Source: Ignelater luminosus
Lineage: Eukaryota; Arthropoda; Insecta; Coleoptera; Elateridae
Direction: 5' to 3'
DNA: 64,000 nt
Assembly (NCBI GenBank): GCA_011009095.1
Contig: VTPC01008759.1
Coordinates: 50,082 to 114,081 of the forward strand
The notes beneath the pieces were generated by a model. That model searched no databases. It worked only from the letters and a program-made list of their open reading frames with translations, and was not told the DNA's origin. The translations under genes and the position numbers were made by a program. This document shows, piece after piece, positions 48,870 to 59,565 of this stretch (the stretch's first letter is position 1; every line of letters begins with the position of its first letter).

Positions 48870-51325
48870 ACGCATACCCAAATCAACAGAAATACTGACA
48901 GCTGATAAACTACATCATATAACCTGTAATTAGATCGAGCAGTATCTCCATCTATGGAGGTATCGACAAATTATATTGCCAACTTTTAGTTATAGATTAG
49001 AGTATATAAACTACACATGCAATTCCATAGATAATGTGACCGAGTAGCGTACGCGTTCTTTACACACCAGTGCATGTGACCATATATGGGCAAACCAGTG
49101 ACAGAACGTCAAAGTAAACGTTGTAATCGGCGATTACAGTTGAGAAAAGCAAAAAATTCTTTTTTTTAGCTTATTAAGGAAACTTAATATTTTTATTTTA
49201 ATATTATGGAAAACTATACTTTACCATATTTGTATAAAAACGAAAAGGTTTTTGTAATATTTAATTAACGCCCAAGGCGTCGAAAATCATTTAAATTTGC
49301 ACACTGCAGACAGTATGCTTACTGACACGGACTTAACAGTGGTATATGTGCATTGATCTAAACGTTCATTGGCCGTTTAACCATAAATATCACAGTAGCA
49401 TAGCTTACCGTGTAATCGCCAAGGCAAACGATTATTTTAGTCTGTTTTGCACTGCATTGAGTAACAGAACAGGTGCGTAGTGCGTACACATATATACATA
49501 CAATTTGCAGAAAGAGCATTTTTAATTTTTAGTAGTGTCATCATATCAAAGATAAGTATTTACAGTTTTGTACATCTAGACATCAGATAACCCTAACGAT
49601 TACAATAGTCAGAACCTCACTCCACGCCACTGGTGCATATAGTTATTTCATAGAAGCTAATTGTGTACCTTTCTGAATACACATAGTAGTTAAAGTGTTA
49701 ATGTAGGTAACACAAATTGAAAAATTCTTTAGAACTCAAACAATTGAATTTAAATAAAAGAAACCCCTTTTCAGGTAAAATAAACCTGACATATCTTAAA
49801 CGACTTATGGACATTACAATAAAAACATGTTTTCAATTGAAAGCACTGTATGAAGAAAAAAAAAGAGATCGTCGAAGATATAATAGCAGATGTTTCTTTG
49901 AAATACTTTATGGTGATATTTTCTGATTAATTTACTTTAAAGAAATATTAATGGAATCCATTATTTAATTTGTATTTAACGAATTAAATTATTTTTCTGA
50001 GTTATAGGTATAGATACATAATGGACTTACGGTTTCCCTTTAGGAAAAGCGTACAAAGATTTATAAAATTTTAAAACTACCATGCTAAGCTTCCGGGAGA
50101 AAAAGCATTTTTTCATTAATCAGAGAAGACTAAAATTAATTTTTAAAAATCTTCAACTTTTATGTATTATTTGCTTAATGTGTGTTTTTTCCGTTTCTCA
50201 ATAATAATTAATTTCTGGAAAGTGTGCCATTTAAATTCTGAATGCTTATGTCTGTGTAACCATTGAGAATTGAACCCACGACACACCCTGTATAATAAAA
50301 TATAGATTTTCGCACAAAAATTATTTTTCCTAATTACAAACTAAGACAAAACGAATGAAATTTAGAATACCTCATGATATTGAAAGTACAGTCAACGCAG
50401 AAAGTAATGTCACACAACACTTTTTTATTTATTATCTAATGTGTCGTTTAATGACAACTTTTCTTCCTATATGAGTATTAATCAAATAAGTAAAACCAGT
50501 TAATTATTTTCGTATTTATATATATTCCAAAAATTTCCTAACTAAGTTAACTATACCTTCGTAATTAAACTATTTCACAAATTATATTAACATACTTTTC
50601 CTGCCACTGGTATCTCGTAAACTGTAAGAGATATGCAGTCGCCTGAATTTAAATTAGAAAAAGGTTTGAAAATAAAAAATATTTAATTTTTGTAAAACAA
50701 AATATTTCTATAATAAGGAAGAATAGAAAAATTGACAAAAAGGAAGTTTAGCAAAATTTAACAATAAAATATAAAAAGTGTTATTGGAGAAAAGTTGTGC
50801 AGAACGATTATCTGCATTTTCTTCCTGAGATTAAACATTTGGTTTAGAAAACCTTGCACTGCTCAGCTTTATTCTCTAATATCTAGAATTGATTTTTAAA
50901 ATTTTAACTACATTAGCTCGGTTTCTACTCTCCTTTAGCTAGCTAATGAATCGTCTTTGAAAATCTAAACAAATATAGTTTTATCTGATTTTAACAAGAA
51001 GGTAAAAGACAAAATAGGTAGTCGAGGTAGTTAGAAAATATTTAAATTTAATGAAAATAGTAGAAATCGGCCCATTATCGCTTTTGTACAGGATGATCAA
51101 GAAACGCGAAATGTACTTTTTTTAATTTTTTTAGTGGGACACCCTATATACTTTTAAAATTTTTTCATTCCAAATTAATTGCTGAAATTAAAGTAATTAT
51201 GGTTATCTCCACTTGTCAGAAAACTTTACGATTAGTTTCAATAATTAACAAACTTTTCAATTTTATAGAAAATGCAGCTTAATCTTCGGTCATTAGAAAT
51301 TATTATTGGTATTTTTACCATCTTT
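48870..51325. other. tinman intron, mainly AT-rich with fragments of repeats
   Basis: Intronic DNA without coding features. A repeat-poor patch at 49260-49460 (for example GCCGTTTAACCATAAATATCAC) is a weak enhancer candidate. A CACACCCTGTATA end at 50281 and an ACAGGATGATCAAGAAACG end at about 51085, with a CACCCTATATA end at 51145, are fragments of the short transposon families seen elsewhere in the window. Confidence 0.4.
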
Positions 51326-51327
51326 TA

Positions 51328-51606
51328 TATATTAGGGTGATCAACAAACGTAAGTTTTAGTTTTCTTGGTTTTTTTAATTAAATATTTGTTGTAAAATAT
51401 CATCAAACTTTTAAATGGGCCCTGATATAATTAAAGAGCATTTTGTTTGGAAAGGTAAAACCACATAAGTCTTTGATAATCTGAATAGTTGTCTTCATAG
51501 GAGGGTTAGTAAGAAACCCTAAATGTTTATTTATAAGGGGAATTTTGTGCGTTCGATTTAATAACTAAGAAAAATTTGATTTTATGTTTCTTGATCGCTC
51601 TATATT
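51328..51606. mobile_element. Short foldback element of the GGGTGATCAA type
   Basis: The left end (TAGGGTGATCAACAAACGTAA, 51333-51353) and the inverse of the right end (TAGAGCGATCAAGAAACATAA, ending at about 51602) match at 17 of 21 positions. The 270-bp interior has no coding capacity. A related left end occurs at 51085 and another at 28711. The element is old; target duplications were not clear. Confidence 0.5.
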
Positions 51607-51989
51607 GCAAAAGCTTGAAGCCAACATTTCTGTAATTATATCTAATGTTTGAAGACTAAGTTTTAGTTGACCTAACTGTAAAATCAAACAGCACGTTAAT
51701 AATATCAGGGTTAACTAAGATGTGATATTTTACAAAAAACAAATGAATAACGCAGAGACCTTTAGCTTTAGCTTTTCACAATGCTATATTGCGCTGCAAT
51801 CAGTATTAGAGGAACAAGAAAATAATAAAATATACAAAGTGTTTTATTTTAAGCAACTTAGATGTACAGGTAGCTTTTATATTAGTCTTCCGGAGAATGT
51901 TTAGTTTGCTCCCTGTAAGGTAATGAAAAAATAAAGTATTATTGTCCTTTGACAATTTGAGAATATCAATAAACATCATTTTTTCTACG

Positions 51990-52830
51990 CCCGTGTCAAA
52001 AGTAGTGATTTTTCTGTCAAAAAAGTTTATAACTGGTTTGCAAAATTTAGTCGTGGCCGTGTTACTGTAAGGGATGAGTCTCGTGAAGTAGTTCATCAAC
52101 ATCTATTGTTGCAAGAAAGATCGATGCTGCACGTGAGATATGATAGAGATGGATCGTCGTGTGACATACCGTGAGATTAAATCATCCTTTGGAATCGGCA
52201 TGAAACAAATGCATACAACATTGCATGAACATTTAAATGTTAAGAAGCTTTGCAATCGACAGATTCCCCATAACTTGAGTCATGCTAAAAAAAGTAGTCG
52301 TGTGAATTGGTGTACAGAAATGCTAATAAAGCTCAATCGAGGATTGTCAAATCTGGTTTACAACATTGTTACAGGTGATAAAACTTGGATCTATTCAACC
52401 TGAAACTAAACGTCAATCAACCGTATAGATGTTCCAAGATGAACCAAAACCACCAAATGTTTTGTTAGTTCTCAAAGTGTTTAAAAAAATGATCACTGGC
52501 TTTTTTGGTTTTACTGGTCACGTTGCTACTGTTGCTTTTAAGTCATCGCTGAACTCACAAAGCAGCTCTGACGGTCGAATATTTAAACCAGCAAACCGTC
52601 CAATTAATTTTTCATTGTCCATATAGCCCTGATTTATCACCAAATGACTTTTTCTTATTTTCTCAAATCAAAAACAAAATGCGTGATCATCGTTTTTCTA
52701 CGCCTGAAGAGGCTATTGAAGCATGTAAAGAGCATGTTTTAGCAATACCTCTTTCTGAGTGAAAAAACTGCTTTACCAGTTTTAGCGTACGCAGGAATGT
52801 ATAAATCTTAAGAGCGAATATATCGAAGAA
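51990..52830 (+). pseudogene. Old mariner-like transposase relic
   Basis: Pieces of a mariner-superfamily transposase lie in order. VYNWFAKFSRGRVTVRDESRE is encoded at about 52025-52090. RVTYREIKSSFGIGMKQMHTT and HEHLNVKKLCNRQIPHNL, then RVNWCTEM and IVTGDKTWIY, lie within 52140-52403. KKMITGFFGFTGHVATV follows at about 52485-52535, and PYSPDLSPNDFFLF and HRFSTPEEAIEACKEHVL lie in 52617-52745. Stops and frame changes separate them, and the block with the second catalytic aspartate (HHDNA-type) was not found. The GDKTW and PNDFFLF blocks are recognisable forms of the first and third aspartate motifs. It is a different and much older family than the two CGAGGG mariners here. Confidence 0.72.
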
Positions 52831-52943
52831 CAATAAAACATTGATTCCAATTTTTCTGTTTTTCTTGTATTTTCTAAAACTTTTTGCAGCTACCCTGGTT
52901 TTTTCTACAGCTTTTGGTGTTAAAAACGAACTTTTTAAGCATT

Positions 52944-53013
52944 AGTGTCCAAAAGTGCTATTTTTGAGCACAGGTGCCCAAAAGTGTTTTAGACACTTGT
53001 GCCAAAAAAGTGA
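52944..53013. repeat. Short tandem repeat, about 27 bp unit
   Basis: AGTGTCCAAAAGTGC, GGTGCCCAAAAGTGT and TTGTGCCAAAAAAGTG follow one another at intervals of 25-29 bp, close behind the mariner-like relic and possibly part of its former end. Confidence 0.5.
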
Positions 53014-55900
53014 AATGGCTGGTAGTACTTTTGAACAGGATTTAAAAGTAAAATCATTTTATTAAAGAATAATCTTATTTATTTAAATTCAAATTAATAT
53101 TAACATTTATATGGAATTCTGGCCAAGAGTGTTTTATATTAAATGATGAGGTGGTCACTCTGTTGTAAACACCACGTTCGGTTTGCTTGGTTCTTTATTT
53201 TCCATGGTTTTGCTGGTAGATGGGGTAGGTTCAAATGACGCTTGTTGTGTGTTTTCTCTGGAAATTCTGTCCCTATTCTCGATGGAATTCTCGATGCAGC
53301 CTTCTGCTACTGTCGAAGTTTTCCCCTCCGTGACGTTTTAGCACATCTATATCCCTTCTGGTTACACTGAGCATTTGCCGCTATTGTAAGCCTGGCGGCT
53401 TAGTCAACAACTTGAATTAGTGAATTTACAAGTAACAGACAACGAAAACTTCAAGAACATTTCTACTATTTGCAAATTCGCTATATAAGTCAAAACAATT
53501 ATAGTGTGTTTTAAAAATAAGACATTCTAAGTAAGTAAAGTTTAGGTCATGAAGAATATATTATGCAATAAGTACGTCAGCAAAAAAATTTATTCAGAGG
53601 CCAATAAATTATAGCAGCCTTAACGTTCTGCTAATTTTGCGGTTTTTGTTATATATAATCTACGGTACACATGCAGTCCGATAGTTAGAATGTGGTTATC
53701 ATCACTTTACAAAAACTGTAGTGAACAGAATATGTTTAAAATGTGGTAGTAAAACGTGAAAGTTCCCATTCAAAAAAATGAAAATCTTAATACAAACCAT
53801 TTACTCTTATGAAACGGTTACTTCTGGTATTATGAGAATAAGTATCTACTTACTTACTTGACTACATAATACTTTAATGTTTTAAACGGCAGGGTATCGT
53901 CGCTGAGCTACAATGTTAAAAATGGCAAAACAGCGCGTGATTGAGGAGTAACTATTATACTATTTGCAATTATACAAAGTTCACAGTTTATGAATAAGAC
54001 CCGTAATGGTATGGTGTTGAAAATTAGAGCAGCCGCGAACGAAAATAAAAATTGATAAGTACAGTTTTGGTGTTAGTTATATAAAAGACTCAATGCCAAG
54101 AAAGTTTTTTAAATAAACTAACGCAAACATTGCTGAATGATACATGTATTTGTACTTAAACGTAGGCGCATGGATGCTATATAAATATTATTTTATTTAC
54201 TACGTCCAAATTAAGATCATAGTAAAATATTAATTTACCATCATCTAATATCGAGACTAGCACAATACCAATATTTTCATTATTCTATTGTGATGGAAGT
54301 GGCCCTGAGAAACTCAGACATTAAAAGATTCTTTACTATGTAGAGAGTTGAGAAACTCACAACATACAAATATAAATGCTAGACAAAAGAAAACGGTAGA
54401 CGAAAGAAAGGACAAAATGTAAAGACAAAAGTAGCAAACAGCATTCTGTTCTGCAGGGGTTTTCGAATTTATACTCGAATCAAAACAAAACTAATTATGA
54501 CATCTTCAGTTTTGCAGTTTTTAATGCAGTTGTCATCCCAAAACTATGTTTTTATTTATTGGAAGAATTCATAAAAAATTCTCTGTAAGATCCGTGTTCA
54601 GCAAACTTTTCGTTCAATGTGGGTAAGTAATTTCGGTTATTCGATTTTCACTTAGAGTATTTCGTTTTAAACCCTATGTAATATTGTCCATTGGGACAAT
54701 GTATACGTTGCATCAATTGTTAATTCGACAAGAGGCCTGATTTTCCTGTAGAAATCAGAATAAATTCAGTTCGATAACACCTTTCTGGCCGTGAATAATA
54801 CTGCGCAAATGACTTAAGGTCAGATAGCACAAAGCAACTAACTATACAGCTTATGAAGAAAAGATTTCCTCTCAGTAGCACATCTCCATCAGATGCCATT
54901 TTTAGTTCTTCGTGATGTGCTCAAATAACACCTAAAACTCAAATCATGCACAATCTAAATTTGAAAGATCATTCTGTTATTAAAAGTAGAGCTGACAACA
55001 ATTTAGATAAAATATCTTCTCTTAACCTATCTGAGTTAGTGCATTCTTTACCAGTGGGTATGCTATTTTATAATAATCAAGAGAATGACCAACGCCAGTT
55101 CAGGTTCTATCTGGATGTAAGAAGGTTTTGTTAGAAATTTTGCTCAAAACGTACTCATTAAGTATTGAGATGACCAACTAAGTCAGTCTGTTTTCCACTT
55201 CAGCGAAAGCTAAGAGCTTTTATAATTACTTAGATTTATTTATTTATTTAAAGAAAATAATTTAAATACAATGTAAATTCTAATAATGTTGTCTGAATTT
55301 TACATTCTTTGTTCTAGAAAGCTCTGTTCAAATGAATGTCTTTATAGTGTAGGTGACGGCTTTGAAATCTTTTTGTACTTTTTAAGACCAAATAGAATTC
55401 TATTGCGCTGTATTTTGCCGAAAGACTTTTATCTGAGTTATTATACTTAAAGCAACTCAAGCAAATTCTGACTGGCAATCTCTACGTGCAAAAAAAGATA
55501 TAATTCGACAAACTAAATTTTTGAAATTTAAAAAATGCCTGAATATGAATGTAGTTCTGGATATCAGTGGTTGAGCATTCAAAACCTAAAGTCAAACTTG
55601 AAGTTGTAGGCACCGGGTCGACATGGTGGACTCGGTTATTCAGATACTGAAGGATGCGTCTTCAAACTACAATCTAATGAAGAAACGGTAAGATCGTAGC
55701 AAGCAGTTTGCGGCAATCATGTATTTGGCGGACAAAACAAAATGGTAAAACTAACTGAGAAAATATCCTAGTCTCTGGTTTACTCAAGACTAAAAAGACT
55801 CAGGAATAAGTAAACAACAATAAACACCAAAACCTTGCCTTGTTTGATGTATAGATGATTTTCTGAGGTATCGAGCGCAAAAAAAGGTCTTTACACACCG
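53014..55900. other. tinman intron, no feature recognised
   Basis: AT-rich intronic DNA with a less AT-rich patch at about 53150-53400. No coding region, RNA gene or terminal repeat was recognised. Confidence 0.4.
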
Positions 55901-55904
55901 ATGG

Positions 55905-56730
55905 GTTAGCGAACATTAATCGTAGAAAAGAAATTCCAGAAAAAAGGCTTCTGAAAGTGGATTGCCTAAAGTGCAGGTTTAAATGTCAAAAACATTTTTC
56001 TGAAAACCAAAAGGAACAGCTGTGTGCACATTATTACAGCTTAGCAGATTATACGAAACAAAAAACACTGTTAAGTTCTTTAATATAAATAGTGGCTGCG
56101 TCTAGAAGTAAACCAAGTTCTGTAACAAAAAACCGAATAGACTCAAGAATGTATTATTTAACAAACAATAGAAGATATAGAGTCTGCCTCAAGTTTTTTT
56201 CCACTACTTTTGCCGCATTTCATAAAGTCATCGAAAAGTGTATTGAAGGAATGAGAGAAACGGAAATTTTTGTGAACTATGATACAAGGAGGAGTAGCAA
56301 ACCCCACAATGCAACATTTGACGTAGACAGGCAGTAATTTAAAGATCATATCAATCCTTTCCAAGGATAGAGTCACATTACTGCAAGCGTGATTCAACTA
56401 AAAGCTATCTAGATACAGATTTAAATATCTCCACTATGTACCGATTATATCAAAACTATTACGCTTCTAAAAATGTAATAGCGGTCTCACAGTTTGTGTA
56501 CCAAAGTATTTTCTACAATTTTGAGCCAGTTCTTGTCTTTTACCACCCAAAAAGGGTCAGTGTTCTGTGTGTAACGCGTTCAAAAAGGCCAAGCAGAAAG
56601 AACTTTGCGAGAAGAGTATGCAAAATATAAAAGGAGCGAAAAACAGTCCATGGATATGAAAGAAAAGATGGCATCAGAGAGCTGGGAAAAACATTTAGAG
56701 CCATAATGTTCGATCTTCAAGAATATAATG
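55905..56730 (+). pseudogene. Relic of a transposon-type protein of unassigned family
   Basis: Three frames read like one broken protein. About 55910-56090 encodes DCLKCRFKCQKHFSENQ and HYYSLADYTKQK, with four regularly spaced cysteines. After a stop, 56092-56337 encodes NRRYRVCLKFFSTTF and related sequence. After a one-base slip, about 56344-56630 encodes FPRIESHYCKRDSTKSYL and DLNISTMYRLYQNYYA, then a YQSIFYNFEPVLVFYHPK-like string. Remnants such as EKHLEP and FDLQEY follow. From memory, proteins with an RxESHYCRK-like block and a C-x2-C start are common as multi-copy, uncharacterised, probably transposon-derived genes in insects, but I cannot name the superfamily. Multiple lesions make it non-coding now. 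It sits in the tinman intron in sense orientation. Confidence 0.45.
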
Positions 56731-57282
56731 TTTCATATGCCATTTGTCAGTGATGCTGGAGAGTAAATATTGGCCAAAAGGTTTTAGGTTTCCAGCTTAC
56801 GGTGGCCGAAATATACCAGTTGGAGTTATGAATTTTTGGCCAAATCGGGTGGGTCAAGGAACATAAAATTTAAACTCTCGGACGTGGTTGGAGCAAATGG
56901 ATTGAAACTTGGCATGTGTAGTTGCAGGCCTGAATCACATCTACGGTGTTTATTCCGAATTGATGCTTCCATCCTTGCACTAGTTATGAGTTCTCATTTA
57001 TCCTATTCCCAAAAAGTTTTCAAAATTAAGTACACAAGAATAGGTTGGTTACGTATGGTTTTGTGTAGTTTATCGTAATTCCCTAGTATGGCGGGGGGGG
57101 GGAGGTTCAACTTATATCTTTCATTTCCTAGACACGTCTGAAGCCTGAGATATGAATTTTTAAATTTTACGAATTTTTTTCCAAAAATACAACTTTGGGT
57201 GGTGTATCTCAGCCAAAGTAAGCTGGAGCCCTAAAACCTTTTGGGCAATAACTACTCTCCAGCAGTATTAACAAATGGCATA

Positions 57283-58565
57283 CGAGGGCGGTTCAATAAG
57301 TACCCGTGTTAAAAATGAAGACACAATTTTTTTCAATTTTTTTTTTATTTTTCAACATAGTCTCCTTTTAGAAATATACACTTCTCCTAACGTTCCTGCC
57401 ATTTTTCTAACCCCTCCAAAAAATAGGATTTGTCGAACTCTCCAAAATACGCCTCTATCTCGGCGATGAGTTCCTCGTTTGAGCTAAATTTTTTTCCCGC
57501 GAGCCATTTCTTCATGTTAGGAAACAAGAAAAAGTCGCAGGGAGCCAGATCGGGTAAATACGGGGGGTGCAGCAGCAATTCATAACGCAATTCATGCAGT
57601 TTGGCGGCGACAACTCCGGATGAATGTGCTGGTGCGTTATCGTGGTGAAACAGCACCTTCTTTTTCGCCAAATGCGGCCGTGTCTCCTTCAATTTTTTGT
57701 CGAAGCTGTCTAATAACTCACTGTGGTATTGTCCAGTGATCGTTCTTCCTTTTTCTAAAAAACCCATGAGGATGACGCCGTTCGCATCCCAAAAAATCGT
57801 CGCCATGATCTTTCCGGCCGATGGAACCATCTTCGCCTTCTTTGGAGCAGATTCACCGGGAGAAATCCATTGTTTTGATTGTTGCTTAGTTTCTGGTGTG
57901 TAATGATGAATCCAGGTTTCATCAACGGTGACAACTCGACGCAAAAACTCCTTCGGATTTCGCTTAAATTGCTCCAAACACTGCTTCAAAGTTAACAGCC
58001 GCATCCGCTTGTTGTCCACCGTTAGCAATCGCGGCACCCATCGCGCCGACAATTTTTTCATCGCCAACTTATCATGTAAAATATTAATTGCCGTTCCGGT
58101 CGACACACCTACGGCCTCTGCTACTTCACGCACTTTCGTTCGTCGATCAGCGAGAATCATGTCGTGGACTTTTTGAATGATTTCCTCGGTAACCACGTCT
58201 GCCGGGCGTCCTGGTCGCTCCTCATCAAAAACGGATGTTCGCCCACGTTTAAATTCGTTGAACCAATATCTAACTGTGGTCATAGATGGCGAAGTGTCCC
58301 CATAAACAGCATCCAACTTTGCTTTTATCTCCTCGCTTTTTTTCCCATCCAAAAACAGAAAGCGAATTACCGAACGATACTGCTCTTTTTCCATCTTAGC
58401 TAAAATCACGAAACACGTCTTACTCAAATGGCTGTCAAATCCAAACTAACCTGTCTGCAATTTGTTATACCGTCGTTTGATAGATGGCAGCACACGATGA
58501 TAACACCAACTTCCCTCAGGAACGCCTTCTGTTGTCAAACACGGGTACTTACTGAACCGCCCTCG
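57283..58565 (-). mobile_element. mariner element, irritans-type, copy B
   Basis: A 1283-bp element has inverted terminal repeats starting CGAGGGCGGTTCA and TA duplications at 57281-57282 and 58566-58567. It belongs to the same family as copy A (17048-18316), in opposite orientation, and lacks that copy's 22-bp and 1-bp deletions. It lies inside the right arm of a foldback element and inside the tinman intron, antisense to the gene. Confidence 0.95.
57387..58394 (-). CDS. mariner transposase, C-terminally truncated by one stop codon (copy B)
   Basis: A DD34D transposase of 335 residues starts at the ATG at 58394; the TTG-initiated extension upstream is not needed. Two helix-turn-helix regions lie in about residues 1-110 (MEKEQYRSVIRFLFLDG...; VREVAEAVGVSTGTAINIL), followed by the WVPRLL linker at 119-124. 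The catalytic aspartates are D158 (TVDETW), D252 (HHDNAPAH) and D287 (LAPCDFF), with exactly 34 residues between the last two. The frame ends at a TAG (57389-57387) where copy A has TGG for tryptophan. Past the stop, the family tail EKCIFLKGDYVEK remains in frame to a TAA at 57347-57345. The intact length would be 349 residues, close to the 348 of Himar1. The loss of 14 residues probably inactivates it. In all other respects it is the best-preserved transposase here. Confidence 0.9.
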   Translation of the reverse strand: MEKEQYRSVIRFLFLDGKKSEEIKAKLDAVYGDTSPSMTTVRYWFNEFKRGRTSVFDEERPGRPADVVTEEIIQKVHDMILADRRTKVREVAEAVGVSTGTAINILHDKLAMKKLSARWVPRLLTVDNKRMRLLTLKQCLEQFKRNPKEFLRRVVTVDETWIHHYTPETKQQSKQWISPGESAPKKAKMVPSAGKIMATIFWDANGVILMGFLEKGRTITGQYHSELLDSFDKKLKETRPHLAKKKVLFHHDNAPAHSSGVVAAKLHELRYELLLHPPYLPDLAPCDFFLFPNMKKWLAGKKFSSNEELIAEIEAYFGEFDKSYFLEGLEKWQER

Positions 58566-58572
58566 TATGAAA

Positions 58573-59490
58573 GATTAAGTCCTGGATGGGACAAGCAGAT
58601 TCCTATTCCTTGTTACTACCTTTGTGCGCTAGACTAACGACATGTAAACCGAATATATTTATTTATTATTTATAAATTATATGTATATTTATACATTGAA
58701 TAATAAAATAATAAGAAATAAAAAATATACATGTTAATCGACAAAAATTGAAAGTTAAAATACAAAATTTTTAGCTATGGAACTCCATACTCATAAAAAT
58801 CTCAAGTATGGAGTGCTCCATATTTACCATATGCCTTCCGCCGGCCCTGTACAGTAGGGTTATAGCGGTACGCTAAAGATTTTGACTCAGTTTAAACAAA
58901 CTGGAAACCCTACCTATGAGGAACAAAACACATCTTCATGCCTCAAACTCTATTAGCAAACAAAATATTGTCATTGAGATAGTAGAAAGTTCTTGCTAAA
59001 AGGAGTCTACCATTCACAATTCCTGTTGTGCAAGATTCTAGATATTCAGTCAGCTTCCAAACTCATTTCTATCTTTTTGAATACGGACCTGTTTGCCTAA
59101 TATTTCTACATACATACATTTAATATGTTTTAACAAAGTTTATTATATCATCAACAGCAGAGATTATCATGGAATGATTGAAAAACAAAAAATTTAGCTC
59201 TTAACATTTATTTCAATTTAGTTATAAAAGCAAAGATTTAAGAATGAAAAAAAACCAAATTAGGAAATGAGCAAAATGGTAATTTATCTTACGTCATTAT
59301 AATGACGTGCTCCAACGATTTATCTTTTTTTCCTTCTTATCTAGTATATTCTGTTTCATTCACGAGGAATCCCATATGTAATTTGCAAACAACAGAAAGT
59401 GAAATTTTTTAAAAGACAGCACCTACTACTGTGCAATTCACATATATAGTTCACTTTTGGCCTTCTTCAGTCATTTTGAGTTCTAACTAG
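58573..59490. other. tinman intron, 3' end, no feature recognised
   Basis: AT-rich intronic DNA. A short duplicated phrase (ATGGAACTCCATACTCA... TATGGAGTGCTCCATA) near 58777-58832 can form a hairpin. Otherwise only the branch and pyrimidine-rich region leading to the acceptor is present. Confidence 0.4.
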
Positions 59491-59565
59491 TTTTTTTTTT
59501 GAAAAATGCATTTCCATTACCTATTACCTTCTATAATTTACTAAACATTATTTTTTCTTTTGCAG

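Larger units (their letters stand above)
56731..58572. mobile_element. Foldback element with long arms, split by mariner copy B
   Basis: The left arm begins at 56731 (TTTCATATGCCATTTGT) and runs about 110 bp. The right arm runs inward from about 57180 to 57282 and, with the mariner removed, ends TGGCATATGAAA at 58572. The arms share TTTCATATGCCATTTGT, TGGAGAGTA, AAAAGGTTTTAGG and TCCAGCTTAC in the same order. Mariner copy B (57283-58565) sits at the TA within the terminal CATATG of the right arm; removing it and one TA restores the arm exactly. The interior (56842-57180) includes a run of ten G at 57093-57102 and no convincing gene. Confidence 0.8.
45509..59565 (+). other. tinman intron 1, about 14 kb, rich in transposon debris
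   Basis: A GTAAGT donor at 45509 and a TTTTTTCTTTTGCAG acceptor ending at 59565 bound a phase-1 intron. Inside are two abutting foldback elements (45973-46473), a piggyBac relic (47641-48858), a short foldback (51328-51606), an old mariner-like relic (51990-52830), an unassigned transposon-type ORF (55905-56730) and a foldback element split by mariner copy B (56731-58572). Repeat-poor patches at about 47040-47200 and 49260-49460 are the best places to look for enhancers. Fly tinman also keeps enhancers in its first intron (established knowledge). Confidence 0.85.

Noticed and set aside
50265-50277. Minus-strand B-box-like GGGTTCAATTCTC
   Set aside because: It lies directly behind a CAGGGTGTGTCG transposon end, with no A box or tRNA fold upstream, so it is not a tRNA gene or a clear SINE.
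57697-58403. Plus-strand open frames (57697-57903, 57928-58176, 58164-58403) inside mariner copy B
   Set aside because: They are the opposite-strand shadow of the transposase; the same frames appear mirrored in copy A at 17218-17693.
59499-59565. N-terminal extension of the homeobox frame beginning before exon 2
   Set aside because: It is intronic: a pyrimidine tract and TTTTGCAG acceptor end at 59565, and only the spliced form joins the TN-containing exon in phase.
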